DNA of 64,000 nucleotides from CBDFKJ01 sp965248805. GTDB taxonomy: Bacteria; Pseudomonadota; Alphaproteobacteria; UBA6615. The stretch lies in NCBI GenBank assembly GCA_965248805.1, contig CBDFKJ010000009.1, forward strand, positions 1,674,001 through 1,738,000, read 5' to 3'. The notes below the pieces were generated by a model. That model ran no database searches, had not been told where the DNA came from, and saw only the letters and a program-made list of their open reading frames with translations. Shown here piece after piece: positions 46,547 through 56,054 of the stretch. The position numbers and the translations under genes are program-made. Within the stretch, counting starts at the first letter, position 1, and every line of letters begins with the position of its first letter.

Positions 46547-46861
46547 ATGAAGCCACAAGTGGTAACGGCGAACAGGCTATCGGACGGTGTTGTCGTCTAT
46601 CTGGCCGACGATGGCGGCTGGACCAACCGCATCGAAGACAGCTGGGTCAGCGACACCGAAGCGGACAACGACGCCATGATGCAGTTGGCTGCCACCGCAG
46701 TGGCCAACCGCCAGGTCATTGACCCGTATTTGATCGAGGTGAAGGTTACCGACGCCGCGGTCGTTCCCGTCAGCTACCGCGAGGTCATTCGCGCCACCGG
46801 GCCGTCGGTGCGGCCGGATCTGTGTCGGACGGTCACCGGCATCGAACGGAGCAGCCCATGA
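46547..46861 (+). CDS. DUF2849 protein of the sulfite-reductase cluster
   Basis: This 104-aa protein (MKPQVVTANRLSDGVVVYLA...) belongs to DUF2849, a family found almost only between cobA/cysG and cysI in alphaproteobacteria. GAGGGGAG lies just upstream of the ATG. Its stop overlaps the cysI ATG (ATGA), so it is tightly coupled to sulfite reductase. Its function is not known; an electron-transfer or assembly role for CysI has been supposed from context only. Confidence 0.88.
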   Translation: MKPQVVTANRLSDGVVVYLADDGGWTNRIEDSWVSDTEADNDAMMQLAATAVANRQVIDPYLIEVKVTDAAVVPVSYREVIRATGPSVRPDLCRTVTGIERSSP

Positions 46862-48528
46862 ACACGCTCATGTATCGCTACGACGAGTTTGATCAAGCCC
46901 TGGTCGACCAACGTGTGAGGCAGTTCCGCGGCCAAGTGGAACGCCGCATGAGCGGAGAGCTCACCGAGGAAGAGTTCCGGCCGCTGCGGCTCCTGAACGG
47001 GCTCTATCTGCAGCTTCACGCCTATATGCTGCGGGTGATCATTCCCTACGGCACCCTGTCGTCGAAGCAGCTGCGCATGCTCGCGCACGTGGCGCGGCGC
47101 TACGATCGTGGCTACGGCCACTTCACGACCCGCCAGAACATCCAATACAACTGGCTGCAGCTGGTCGATGTGCCGGACCTGCTGGCCGATCTCGCCACGG
47201 TTCAGATCCACGGCATTCAGGGCAGCGGCAACGGTGTGCGCAACGTCACGGCCGACCAATACGCCGGCGTCGATGTGCACGAGATCGAAGATTCACGCAT
47301 CTACGCTGAAATTGTCCGGCAATGGTCGACGCTCCATCCGGAGCTGTCGTTTCTGCCGCGCAAGTTCAAGATCGCGGTCACCGCCGCGCCGCGCGACCGG
47401 GCTGCGGTGCGGGTGCACGACATTGGTTTGATCATGCGCCGGAACGACGCGGGCGAGACCGGGTTCGAGGTACTGGTCGGCGGTGGTTTGGGCCGCACGC
47501 CGATGATCGGCAAGACCGTGCGCGCGTTCCTGCCCAAGCATCAACTGCTGTCGTATCTCGACGCTATCATGCGCGTCTACAATCAGTTCGGCCGCCGCGA
47601 CAACATGTACAAGGCGCGGGTCAAGATTCTGGTGCATGAGATCAGTGTCGAGGAATTCACGCGCCGCGTCGAGGAAGAATTCAGCTACATCAAGGATGGG
47701 GCCCTCGACGACGGTTTGGCCGAGGAGATCGAGCGCATCCGGACCTACTTTGCGCCGCCGCCCTACGAGCGGCTGGACAGCACTTCCGCTGTGTTCGCGG
47801 CCAAACAGCTCGATGATCCGGCGTTCGCCGACTGGGTGCACACCAACGTCGCGGCGCACAAGCAGCCGGGCTATTCCATCGCCAACATTTCGCTCAAGCC
47901 CGAAGGCGGCGTACCCGGCGATGCCTCGGCCGACCAGATGGAGGCGATCGCCGACTTGGCCGAGCGCTACAGCTTCGGCGAGATCCGTATCACGCATGAG
48001 CAGAACCTCGTTCTCGCCCACGTCAAGGAGGCGGCCCTTTACGATCTCTGGCGCGAGCTTGGCGAGCACGGACTGGCCGCGCCCAATCTCGGCCTGATCT
48101 CCGACATCATCGCCTGTCCGGGGCTCGACTACTGCGCGCTCGCGAACGCCCGCTCCATTCCGGTGGCGCAGCGCATCAGCCGCCGCTTTGCTGCCCTCGA
48201 CCGGCAGCACGATATTGGCGAACTGCGGCTAAAGATCTCCGGCTGCATCAACGCCTGCGGCCATCATCATGTCGGTCACATCGGCATCCTGGGCGTCGAC
48301 CGCAAAGGCGAAGAATACTATCAGATTACACTAGGCGGCAGCGCCGACGAGAGCGCGGCGGTGGGCAAAATCATCGGTCCGGCGTTTTCATCGGACACGG
48401 TCGTCGATGCCGTCGAGACGCTGGTCAATACGTATGTCGAGATTCGCGAGCCCGGCGAGCGTTTCCTCGATACCTATGGTCGGGTCGGCCCGGTGCCATT
48501 TAAGGAGTCGCTCTATGCCACTGCTTAA
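46858..48528 (+). CDS. cysI: Sulfite reductase, sirohaem/[4Fe-4S] hemoprotein
   Basis: CysI (556 aa) reduces sulfite to sulfide with six electrons. The N-terminal half has RGYGHFTTRQNIQYNWLQL and the C-terminal half the cofactor motif: cysteines in ACPGLDYCALANA and in ISGCINACGHHHVGHIG, which bind the coupled [4Fe-4S]-sirohaem. The protein lacks a flavoprotein fusion, so electrons come from a separate donor, probably ferredoxin. Nitrite reductase is the main alternative, but cysH and DUF2849/DUF934 neighbours indicate sulfite. Confidence 0.93.
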   Translation: MNTLMYRYDEFDQALVDQRVRQFRGQVERRMSGELTEEEFRPLRLLNGLYLQLHAYMLRVIIPYGTLSSKQLRMLAHVARRYDRGYGHFTTRQNIQYNWLQLVDVPDLLADLATVQIHGIQGSGNGVRNVTADQYAGVDVHEIEDSRIYAEIVRQWSTLHPELSFLPRKFKIAVTAAPRDRAAVRVHDIGLIMRRNDAGETGFEVLVGGGLGRTPMIGKTVRAFLPKHQLLSYLDAIMRVYNQFGRRDNMYKARVKILVHEISVEEFTRRVEEEFSYIKDGALDDGLAEEIERIRTYFAPPPYERLDSTSAVFAAKQLDDPAFADWVHTNVAAHKQPGYSIANISLKPEGGVPGDASADQMEAIADLAERYSFGEIRITHEQNLVLAHVKEAALYDLWRELGEHGLAAPNLGLISDIIACPGLDYCALANARSIPVAQRISRRFAALDRQHDIGELRLKISGCINACGHHHVGHIGILGVDRKGEEYYQITLGGSADESAAVGKIIGPAFSSDTVVDAVETLVNTYVEIREPGERFLDTYGRVGPVPFKESLYATA

Positions 48529-49033
48529 GGATGGCAAAGTCGTCGACGATCCATGGATCACGGTGGCCGATGACGCCGATATGCCCGGCGACGGGCCGGT
48601 CATCCTGTCGTTGGACCGTTGGCTGGAAAACCGCGATGACCTTCTAAAGCGCAACGCCCCGGTCGGCATCGTCCTGCGCAGCGATCAGCCGCCAACGCTG
48701 GTGGCCGATTGGCTCGACCGCTTCGGCGTAGTCGCGCTCGACTTTCCGAAATTCACCGATGGCCGCGCCTATTCCTATGCGCGGATGCTGCGCCAGCGCT
48801 TCGCCTATACAGGCGAGGTACGCGCGGTCGGTGACGTCCTGCGCGATCAGCTTCTGTTCATGCACCGCTGCGGGTTCGATGCGTTCGAAATGCGCAGCGA
48901 GACGGCCGAGGAGGACTGGCGCGAGGCGCTGGGCGAAATCGACGTGTTCTATCAACCGGGTGCGGACGCCAGGCGATCGGTAATGCAGGCGCGTCGTGAC
49001 GCCGCCGAGGCATCGGGTGTGGCCACCGAGTGA
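48515..49033 (+). CDS. DUF934 protein of the sulfite-reductase cluster
   Basis: This 172-aa protein is a DUF934 family member, consistently found after cysI. It contains VALDFPKFTDGRAYSYARML, the family core, and a C-terminal DVFYQPGADARRSVMQARR. AAGGAG lies before the ATG inside the cysI end, and the two genes overlap by 14 bases. It is thought to act as an oxidoreductase-associated factor in sulfite reduction, but the activity is unproven. Confidence 0.9.
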   Translation: MPLLKDGKVVDDPWITVADDADMPGDGPVILSLDRWLENRDDLLKRNAPVGIVLRSDQPPTLVADWLDRFGVVALDFPKFTDGRAYSYARMLRQRFAYTGEVRAVGDVLRDQLLFMHRCGFDAFEMRSETAEEDWREALGEIDVFYQPGADARRSVMQARRDAAEASGVATE

Positions 49034-49125
49034 CGCCGCCGGCCGACGCCCAAAGCATTTTGTCCCCTTTCTGAGCGGCGCCGCAGCTTGCATCGGCATC
49101 GTGCCGACATCATAACAAGGTGCGG

Positions 49126-49668
49126 ATGAGCGTATCGAAGCCAACCGAGCGAGATGACCGCATGAGTTCGCGCCGCGGTCACGGATTGCGGGCGATCGCG
49201 ACCATGCTCAGTGGCGTTACCGAGCCGGTCCGCCGCCAGCGAGGCCGCTTGCCGGCCGCTCTGTTCGCGCGTTGGCGCGAGATCGTCGGTCCCGATATGG
49301 CCGCACAGACCTGTCCCGAAAAGTATGTGCGCGTGTGCGACTCCGGCACGCTGGTCATCCGCGTCGACGGCCCGATCGCGTTGGAAATCCAGCATCTGCA
49401 GCCGCAGCTGATTGAGCGGCTCAACACTTTTCTGGGCTATCAGGCCGTGCATCGGATTTCCATTCGCCAGGGTCCGATAACCGGCATCGCCACGCACGCG
49501 CGGCCGCCGGCGCGGCCGCCATGCGATCCCGCCGATGCCGTCCAACTGGCCATGGGCAATGCCGATACGCCTCTCGACGTCGCCCTCGCAGGTCTGGGGC
49601 AGGCGCTGCGGCGGCACGCGCGGCTCGTGCCAACCGAAAGCCGCGAGGGCGCCACATTCAATCGGTAA
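49126..49668 (+). CDS. DUF721 (DciA-like) protein
   Basis: This protein (about 180 aa) has the DUF721 domain in its first 110 residues, with RGRLPAALFARWREIVGPDM and the later VRVCDSGTLVIRVDGPIALE and LIERLNTFLGY. DciA-type DUF721 proteins load the replicative helicase in bacteria without DnaC. The C-terminal 60 residues are unconserved. GTG 49120, ATG 49126 and ATG 49162 are possible starts; I use 49126. It precedes a DsbA-like gene and smc, a common alphaproteobacterial order. Confidence 0.8.
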   Translation: MSVSKPTERDDRMSSRRGHGLRAIATMLSGVTEPVRRQRGRLPAALFARWREIVGPDMAAQTCPEKYVRVCDSGTLVIRVDGPIALEIQHLQPQLIERLNTFLGYQAVHRISIRQGPITGIATHARPPARPPCDPADAVQLAMGNADTPLDVALAGLGQALRRHARLVPTESREGATFNR

Positions 49669-49776
49669 AATAGTCTCACAATATCGATCAAGAGGTTGCG
49701 GTTGCTGCGCCGCGGTGCTTGCCTCGCCCGCCAACTAAGGCATATAGTCTCAACATCTGGTGTAAGGAGGTGCCCC

Positions 49777-50385
49777 GTGCATCAATATACCCGAATAGTA
49801 GCCCTGCTCGTCGCGATTGTCGCGGTGACGCCGGCGGTGGCGGATCTCGACGTCGAGGCGGCGCTGAAGGACCGGGTGCTGGGCGATCCCAATGCGCCGG
49901 TCACGATCATCGAGTACGCATCGCTGACCTGTCCGCATTGTGCCGGATTTCACAACGACACGCTCGAGGCGTTGAAGGAGCGCTACATCGACACCGGCAA
50001 GGCGAAGCTGGTCTATCGCGATTTTCCGCTGGATGGGCTGGCGCTGCGCGCGTCGATGATGGCGCGGTGCGCCGAGGACGATCGCTACTTCGGCTTCATC
50101 GAGGTTCTGTTCCGCTCCCAAAGCAATTGGGCGCAGGCGGATCTGGCCAGGGGCATGCAGTCGCTGCAGCAGATCGGCAGGCTGGGGGGCATGAGCGAAG
50201 CGGACTTCGACGCCTGCATGGCCAACGAAGAGTTGATCGACGGCATATTGGCCATGCGCCAGGTGGCCGCTGACAGCTTCGATGTTGGCTCGACGCCGAC
50301 GTTCATCATCAACGGCAAAAAGCATGCCGGCGCCCTACCGGCGGACGAATTCGCCGCGATCATCGATCAGCTCGTCGCCGACTGA
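49777..50385 (+). CDS. DsbA-family periplasmic thiol-disulfide protein
   Basis: This 202-aa protein has a signal peptide (MHQYTRIVALLVAIVAVTPA) and a DsbA-type thioredoxin fold with active site CPHC at residues 52-55 in EYASLTCPHCAGFHN. The cis-proline loop is VGSTPTFIINGKK. It probably forms or isomerises disulfides in exported proteins. The GTG start follows AAGGAGG with 5-8 bases spacing. It sits between DUF721 and smc. Confidence 0.92.
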   Translation: MHQYTRIVALLVAIVAVTPAVADLDVEAALKDRVLGDPNAPVTIIEYASLTCPHCAGFHNDTLEALKERYIDTGKAKLVYRDFPLDGLALRASMMARCAEDDRYFGFIEVLFRSQSNWAQADLARGMQSLQQIGRLGGMSEADFDACMANEELIDGILAMRQVAADSFDVGSTPTFIINGKKHAGALPADEFAAIIDQLVAD

Positions 50386-50409
50386 ACATAGCGTCGCGGG
50401 GGCGGCCGG

Positions 50410-53400
50410 GTGCACTTCAACAAGCTTCGCTTGTATGGCTTCAAAAGCTTCGTCGAGCCGACGGAGTTGATGATCGAGCCGGGGCTGACGGGAATCGTCG
50501 GCCCCAACGGCTGCGGCAAGTCCAATCTCGTCGAAGCCATCCGCTGGGTCATGGGCGAGAGCTCGGCCAAGCAACTGCGCGGGTCGGAGATGAACGCCGT
50601 CATCTTCGGCGGCACCGCCGACCGCCCGGCGCGCAGCATCGCCGAGGTGGTCCTGCATCTGGACAACTCCGACCGCCGGGCGCCGGCGGAGTTCAATGAG
50701 TTCGACGCGCTGGAAGTTTCGCGCTGCATCGAGCGCGAGCAGGGTTCGGCCTACAGCGTCAATGGCCGCGAGGTGCGGGCGCGCGACGTGCACTTGATGT
50801 TCGCCGATTTCGCCACCGGCGCGCGCTCCAGCGCGCTGGTCAGCCAAGGGCGCGTCGGCGCCCTGATCTCGGCCAAGCCCAGCAGCCGGCGCCTGTTGTT
50901 GGAGGAAGCTGCCGGCATCACCGGTTTGCATTCGCGCCGGCATGAGGCGGAACTGCGCCTGCACGGCGCGGAGACCAATCTCGAACGCCTAGACGATGTG
51001 CTGCTGACGCTCGAGACCCGATTGAAGGAATTGAAGAAGCAGGCTCGGCAGGCCAAGCGCTTCCGCAATATCGGCGAACAGATCCGCCGCGCCGAGGCGA
51101 TTGTCCTGCGCATGCGCTGGATCGAGGCCACGTGCGACGGCGATGCCGCGCAGGCGTTCCTGCACACGGCGGAAGCGGCGGTCGCGGCGCTCACCGGCAG
51201 GGTCGCCGCGGCGACGACCGAACGCGAACGTGCGGCGACACTGCTGCCGCCGCTGCGCGAGGCCGAAGCGGTGGCTGCTGCGGAATTGCAGCGGCTTGTC
51301 CTCGCCCAGGGCTTGCTCGACGCCGAGGAACAGCGGATCGAGCGTTCGCGCCTCCAGTTCGAGCAGCGGCTGCTGCAGGTCGGCGACGATGTACGCCGCG
51401 AGCAGGCGCTGGCGGCCGAGGCTCAGACAACAGCCGCCTCCCTTCGCGAAGAAAACGACATGTTATGCGCATCCGCGGAAACGGATGCGGTCCTGGTCGA
51501 GGAGTCGCGTTCGACACTGGGCCAGGCTGAAGCTGCGGTCGCGGAGCAGGAGGACACCTACCGCGCGACCAGCGATCGGCTCGCGGCCGACGATGCACGA
51601 CACGCCGCGCTGACGCGCGAGATCGAAGACCTCGAGATCCGCGCCCGGCGCCTGGCCACGCAGTTGAACGAGGCCCAGGACGAGCGCGCCGCGCTCGACA
51701 CGGAAGGTGGCGCGCGGGCCGAGATGGCGGCGGCAGACGCCGCGCTCGGCGCGGCCGACGCGGACGCAGAGGGAGCGCGGGCCCGGCGCAACAGCGCGGA
51801 GGCGGAACTGACACAGGCGCAGCAGCGTCAAGCCGATGCCGCAGAGGCGTTCCAGCAGGCGGCCGAGCGCCGCAACCGGCTGCGGGCAGAGGCCTCGGCG
51901 CTGATCGACCTGCTGGCTGCCGATGCACCACCGGTCGGAACGCCGGTGTTGGATGCGGTGCAGGTGCGGCCTGGATACGAGGCCGCGCTCGGCGCCGCGT
52001 TCGGCGACGATCTGCAGGCGCCGGACGACGCCGACGCGCCGACCCATTGGCGCGCCTTGCCCGACCTTGAGCGTTCGCCGGCGCTGCCGCGGGGCGTCAC
52101 CGCATTGGCGGATCGCGTGCGCGCGCCTGCCGTCTTGCGCCGGCGCCTGAGTCAAATCGGCGTAGTCGATGACGCCGCCATTGGGGCGCGCCTGGCATCG
52201 AGCCTGCTGCCGGGCCAGCGCTTGGTCAGCGTCGAGGGCCATCTCTGGCGCTGGGATGGACTCACGTCCGTCTCAAGCGCGCACTCCGCCGCTGGCCAGC
52301 GATTGAAGCATCGCGCCCGGCTGACGGCGTTGCAGGACGAACTCACCTCGGCTGAAGCCGGCGCCAAGCAGGCTCGCGCCAGCTTGGACGATATCGACCA
52401 TGCGTTGAGCGAGGCGCAGACGCGCGCCCGCGAAGTTCGAGAAGCGCTGTATGCCGCTGAGGCCGCCGCAAGGTCCGCACGCGAAACGCGCGCGGCTCTG
52501 CTCGAACAGGCGGCGGCGCACACCGCCCGGCGGCAGTCCTTGCAGGACGCGATTACGAGACTGCGCGAGGACAGCGCCGAGACGTCCACGCGCCGTGAGA
52601 CTGTAGACCAGGAATTGGCCGGGCTCGCGGATCGCGCCGCGGCGCGCGCGGATCTGGAGGCGGCGCGCGACCGGCTGCACGCTGTGCGACAGGCCGCGGC
52701 CACGGCACGCACCGATCACGACGCGGCCTTGCGCGCGGTCGAAACACGCCGGCAGCGGTTGACGGCGATCGAGCGCGAAGTTCGGTCGTGGAGCGAGAGG
52801 CACGATAGCGCCGCCGCACGCATCACCGAACTTGAGGCGCGCGCCGCCGAATCGAAGGCGGAGTTGGAAGCGCTGGCGTCCGAACCGCAACGGATCGCCG
52901 CCAGGCGTGCGTCGTTGCGCGACGCGATCGATACCGCTGAGGGTAAGCGTAATGGCTGCGCCGACCGCCTCGCCGAAGCCGAAACCGCGTTGGCGGGATG
53001 TGAAAAAGTGCTGAAGGCGATCGAGCATGAGAATGCGGCTGCGCGCGAGGATCGAATCCGTGCCGAGGCGCGCCTGGCACAATGCGAACAGACCCAGCAG
53101 CAGTTGCTGGAACGCATAGCCGAGCGGTTAGAGTGCGAACCTGGGTCCCTGTCTGTCGTCGCCGGCATCGAGGAGAGCGATGCGTTGCCGGAGCCGGACG
53201 TGGCCGAGAAGCGCTTGGAACGGCTGCTGCGCGAGCGCGACAATATCGGCCCGGTCAATCTGCGTGCCGAGCAGGAAGCCAGCGAGCTCGACGCAGAGAT
53301 TACCGCTCTAATGACCGAGCGCGAGGACCTGCTGGCGGCGATCCGCCGTCTGCGTCAGGGCATCGGCAGCCTCAACCGCGAGGGCCGCGAGCGATTGTTG

Positions 53401-53871
53401 GCCTCGTTCAACGAAGCCGATAAGCACTTTCGCGAACTGTTCACGCGTCTGTTCGGCGGCGGTACCGCCAAGCTGGCGCTAATCGAATCGGATGACCCGC
53501 TGGAGGCCGGGCTGGAGGTCTACGCCAGCCCGCCCGGAAAGCGATTGCAGGCGCTGTCGCTGCTGTCGGGCGGCGAGCAGGCGCTCACCGCCATCGCGCT
53601 TCTGTTTGCCGTGTTCCTGACGAACCCGGCACCGATCTGCATTCTCGATGAGGTCGACGCCCCGCTCGACGACGCCAACGTCGACCGGTTCTGTGCCATG
53701 CTGGAAGATATCTCGCGCTCCACCGAAACGCGGTTCCTGCTGGTCACCCACCACCGCATGACGATGTCGCGCATGGACCGGCTCTATGGCGTGACCATGC
53801 CCGAACGCGGTGTCAGTCAGCTTGTGTCCGTCGATCTTCAGGGCGCCGAGGCGCTTCGCCAGACGGCCTGA
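50410..53871 (+). CDS. smc: Chromosome segregation protein SMC
   Basis: SMC (1153 aa) is the core of bacterial condensin, organising and segregating the chromosome. The N-terminal ATPase half has GIVGPNGCGKSNLVEAIRWV (P-loop near residues 31-38). Long alanine/arginine/glutamate-rich coiled coils flank a central hinge around residues 500-610. The C-terminal half has the signature LSGGEQALTAIALLFAVF and Walker B ICILDEVDAPLDDANVDRF. The start is GTG, 24 bases after the DsbA-like gene. Confidence 0.96.
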   Translation: MHFNKLRLYGFKSFVEPTELMIEPGLTGIVGPNGCGKSNLVEAIRWVMGESSAKQLRGSEMNAVIFGGTADRPARSIAEVVLHLDNSDRRAPAEFNEFDALEVSRCIEREQGSAYSVNGREVRARDVHLMFADFATGARSSALVSQGRVGALISAKPSSRRLLLEEAAGITGLHSRRHEAELRLHGAETNLERLDDVLLTLETRLKELKKQARQAKRFRNIGEQIRRAEAIVLRMRWIEATCDGDAAQAFLHTAEAAVAALTGRVAAATTERERAATLLPPLREAEAVAAAELQRLVLAQGLLDAEEQRIERSRLQFEQRLLQVGDDVRREQALAAEAQTTAASLREENDMLCASAETDAVLVEESRSTLGQAEAAVAEQEDTYRATSDRLAADDARHAALTREIEDLEIRARRLATQLNEAQDERAALDTEGGARAEMAAADAALGAADADAEGARARRNSAEAELTQAQQRQADAAEAFQQAAERRNRLRAEASALIDLLAADAPPVGTPVLDAVQVRPGYEAALGAAFGDDLQAPDDADAPTHWRALPDLERSPALPRGVTALADRVRAPAVLRRRLSQIGVVDDAAIGARLASSLLPGQRLVSVEGHLWRWDGLTSVSSAHSAAGQRLKHRARLTALQDELTSAEAGAKQARASLDDIDHALSEAQTRAREVREALYAAEAAARSARETRAALLEQAAAHTARRQSLQDAITRLREDSAETSTRRETVDQELAGLADRAAARADLEAARDRLHAVRQAAATARTDHDAALRAVETRRQRLTAIEREVRSWSERHDSAAARITELEARAAESKAELEALASEPQRIAARRASLRDAIDTAEGKRNGCADRLAEAETALAGCEKVLKAIEHENAAAREDRIRAEARLAQCEQTQQQLLERIAERLECEPGSLSVVAGIEESDALPEPDVAEKRLERLLRERDNIGPVNLRAEQEASELDAEITALMTEREDLLAAIRRLRQGIGSLNREGRERLLASFNEADKHFRELFTRLFGGGTAKLALIESDDPLEAGLEVYASPPGKRLQALSLLSGGEQALTAIALLFAVFLTNPAPICILDEVDAPLDDANVDRFCAMLEDISRSTETRFLLVTHHRMTMSRMDRLYGVTMPERGVSQLVSVDLQGAEALRQTA

Positions 53872-53909
53872 GGGTTCGGCGGTGCCGGTGTGACTTCGGA
53901 CGCCCCATC

Positions 53910-54979
53910 ATGATAGTCGACGACCCGGACCTGATGCCGCCCGGCGAGGTGGAGACGCCGTGCTTCGTGATCGATTGCGACCGCGTGCGCGAGAACTTCG
54001 AGCGCACCGTCTCAGCCTGTGGCGGCGTCGACTGTTTGGTTCCCCACGTCAAGACCCATCGGGCTCCTTGGCTGGTGGCCGACCTGATCGACGCCGGGCT
54101 CACATGCTTCAAGGCGGCGACGCCTGCCGAAGTCGAGATGATCCTGCAAGCGGGTGCGCAGGAGGTCGTCTGGGCGTACCCCACGACCAATGCCGCCGCC
54201 ATGCGCCGGGTGATCGCGGCGGCCGGGAACCATCCCGGCACCCGGTTGTCGGCGCTGGTGGACTCGGCCGGGGGGGGCTCGCCTTGTGGCTGGCGCACCT
54301 GCGCGATTCGGCGGCCGTGCTGCGCCTCGACTTGGATCCGGGCATGGGCCGCACCGGGTTGCCGTTCGGCGACGAGGCCGCCAAAATGGCGCGCGAAATC
54401 GCGTCGGCCGGACTGTTCGCCGGCTGGCATTGCTATGACGGGCACATTGCCGGGTCCGATCGCGTGGCGCGCGCGGCAGACGTGGCGGCCAACGCTCGAG
54501 CGCTATCCGATTTCCTGGCGACCGCGCAGCCGTCGGACGCACTGTCTGACGTGATCGTCGGCGGCAGCTATACTTTCGATTTGTGGCCAGAGATGCCGGG
54601 CATGCGCCGCTCGCCGGGGAGCTGGGTCTATTCCAGTATGATCCATCAGCGCGATCTGCCGGAGCACGGCTGGCGGCAGGCGGGGTTCGTCATGACCAGT
54701 GTCGTCGGCGCCCGCGAGGGCCGCGTGACCCTCAACGCCGGATCCAAAGCCGTGGGCGCGGACTTGCCGCTTGCGGATCGGTTTTTCTGGCCGGGCACCA
54801 TCATCGCCATGAGCGAGGAACACACGGTCGTCTCCGACACCGGCCAGCGACCCGGTGAAACCGTCCTGCTGACACCCGCCGGCCACGCGTGCACCACCGC
54901 GTATCTCTACGGCAGCGCATGGGTGCGTAGCCTCGACGGCGTCTGGTCCGAGCGGCCTCAGCTGGGCGCACGCCGCTAG
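53910..54979 (+). pseudogene. DSD1-family PLP enzyme (D-threonine aldolase / D-serine dehydratase-like), frameshifted
   Basis: One enzyme is split between two frames. The first frame gives MIVDDPDLMPPGEVETPCFV with the PLP lysine in VPHVKTHRAPWL, up to VDSAGG. The second continues LALWLAHLRDSAAVLRLDLD to the end, with the metal-ligand pair of this family in SEEHTVVSD and GHACTTAYLYGS. They are separated by a run of eight G at 54270-54277; six or nine G would restore one reading frame of about 357 codons. It may be a pseudogene, a phase-variable gene or a sequencing error. Confidence 0.85.
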
Positions 54980-55005
54980 CCCGAAACGTCCGGAACGGCC
55001 GGGCC

Positions 55006-55085
55006 TCAGCCGTCACGCTGCCAAGCGACCCGGACGAAGTAGCCTTCCTCATCGCAGTCGACGTTCAGCGCGCCCTCGTAGCAGC
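55006..55085 (-). pseudogene. 3' remnant of an unidentified gene
   Basis: The minus strand encodes CYEGALNVDCDEEGYFVRVA followed by WQRDG and a stop. The composition looks like a real protein end, and the frame has no start before the neighbouring transposase region at about 55086. I do not recognise the family. It is probably the C-terminus of a gene cut by the IS1182-like element. Confidence 0.35.
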
Positions 55086-56054
55086 CCGTTGACGAAGTCC
55101 GGCGTGTCTGATTCTGTCTGAACATAGAGATTTAGACGGGCGTCGTGCGATGGCATTGAGACGACAGAGCGAGGTTCAGGGTGACCTCGTGGTGACATGG
55201 GCGGAGATGCCGCGTTCGCCTGGACACGCGTTTTCCGACCGGCTGCATGAGTTGCTGACCGAGTCTGGCTTTGACGGCTTCGTGGAGGCGACGTGCAAGC
55301 CATACTACGCACCTCGGATGGGGGCTCCTTCGCTGCCGCCGGGGCGTTATTTCCGGATGCACATGATCGGCTATTTCGAGGGCATCGGCAGCGAGCGCGG
55401 CATCGCTTGGCGCTGTTCGGATTCGCTGTCGCTTCGCGCGTTTCTGCGGTTGGCGAACCGGGACAAGGTTCCCGATCATTCCTGGTTGTCGAAGACGCGC
55501 GGCCGGCTGCCGCACGAGGTCCATGAAAAGGTTTTCGACTGGGTTCTGGCTCTCGTCGCCGCGCGCGGTCTGGTGAAGGGCGAGCGGATCGGCGTCGACG
55601 GCTCGACGATGGAAGCCAACGCCGCCCTGCGAGCCATCGTGCGGCGCGATAGCGGCGAGACCTATCGCGAGATGCTGACGCAAATGGCGAAGGAGAGTGG
55701 CGTCGAAACGCCGACGATCGACGACCTCGTCCGGCTCGATCGCCGGCGGAAGGGCAAGAAGCTTTCGAACAAGGATTGGACGAGCCCGACCGATCCTGAT
55801 GCGAAGATCGCGCGGATGAAGGACGGCACCACGCATCTGGCCTACAAGCCCGAGCACGCGGTCGATCTCGACACCGGCGTCATCGTTGCGGCACCGATCT
55901 ATCCAGCCGATGAAGGCGACACGACGACTTTGCCTGGGACGCTGGAGGCGGCCGCGCGCAACCTCGCCGAGGTCGGCCTGGCTCCAACACGGGCAGAGCC
56001 CTGCGGTCTCGTTGGCGACAAGGGCTATCATTCACGCGAGGGGCTGAAAGACCT

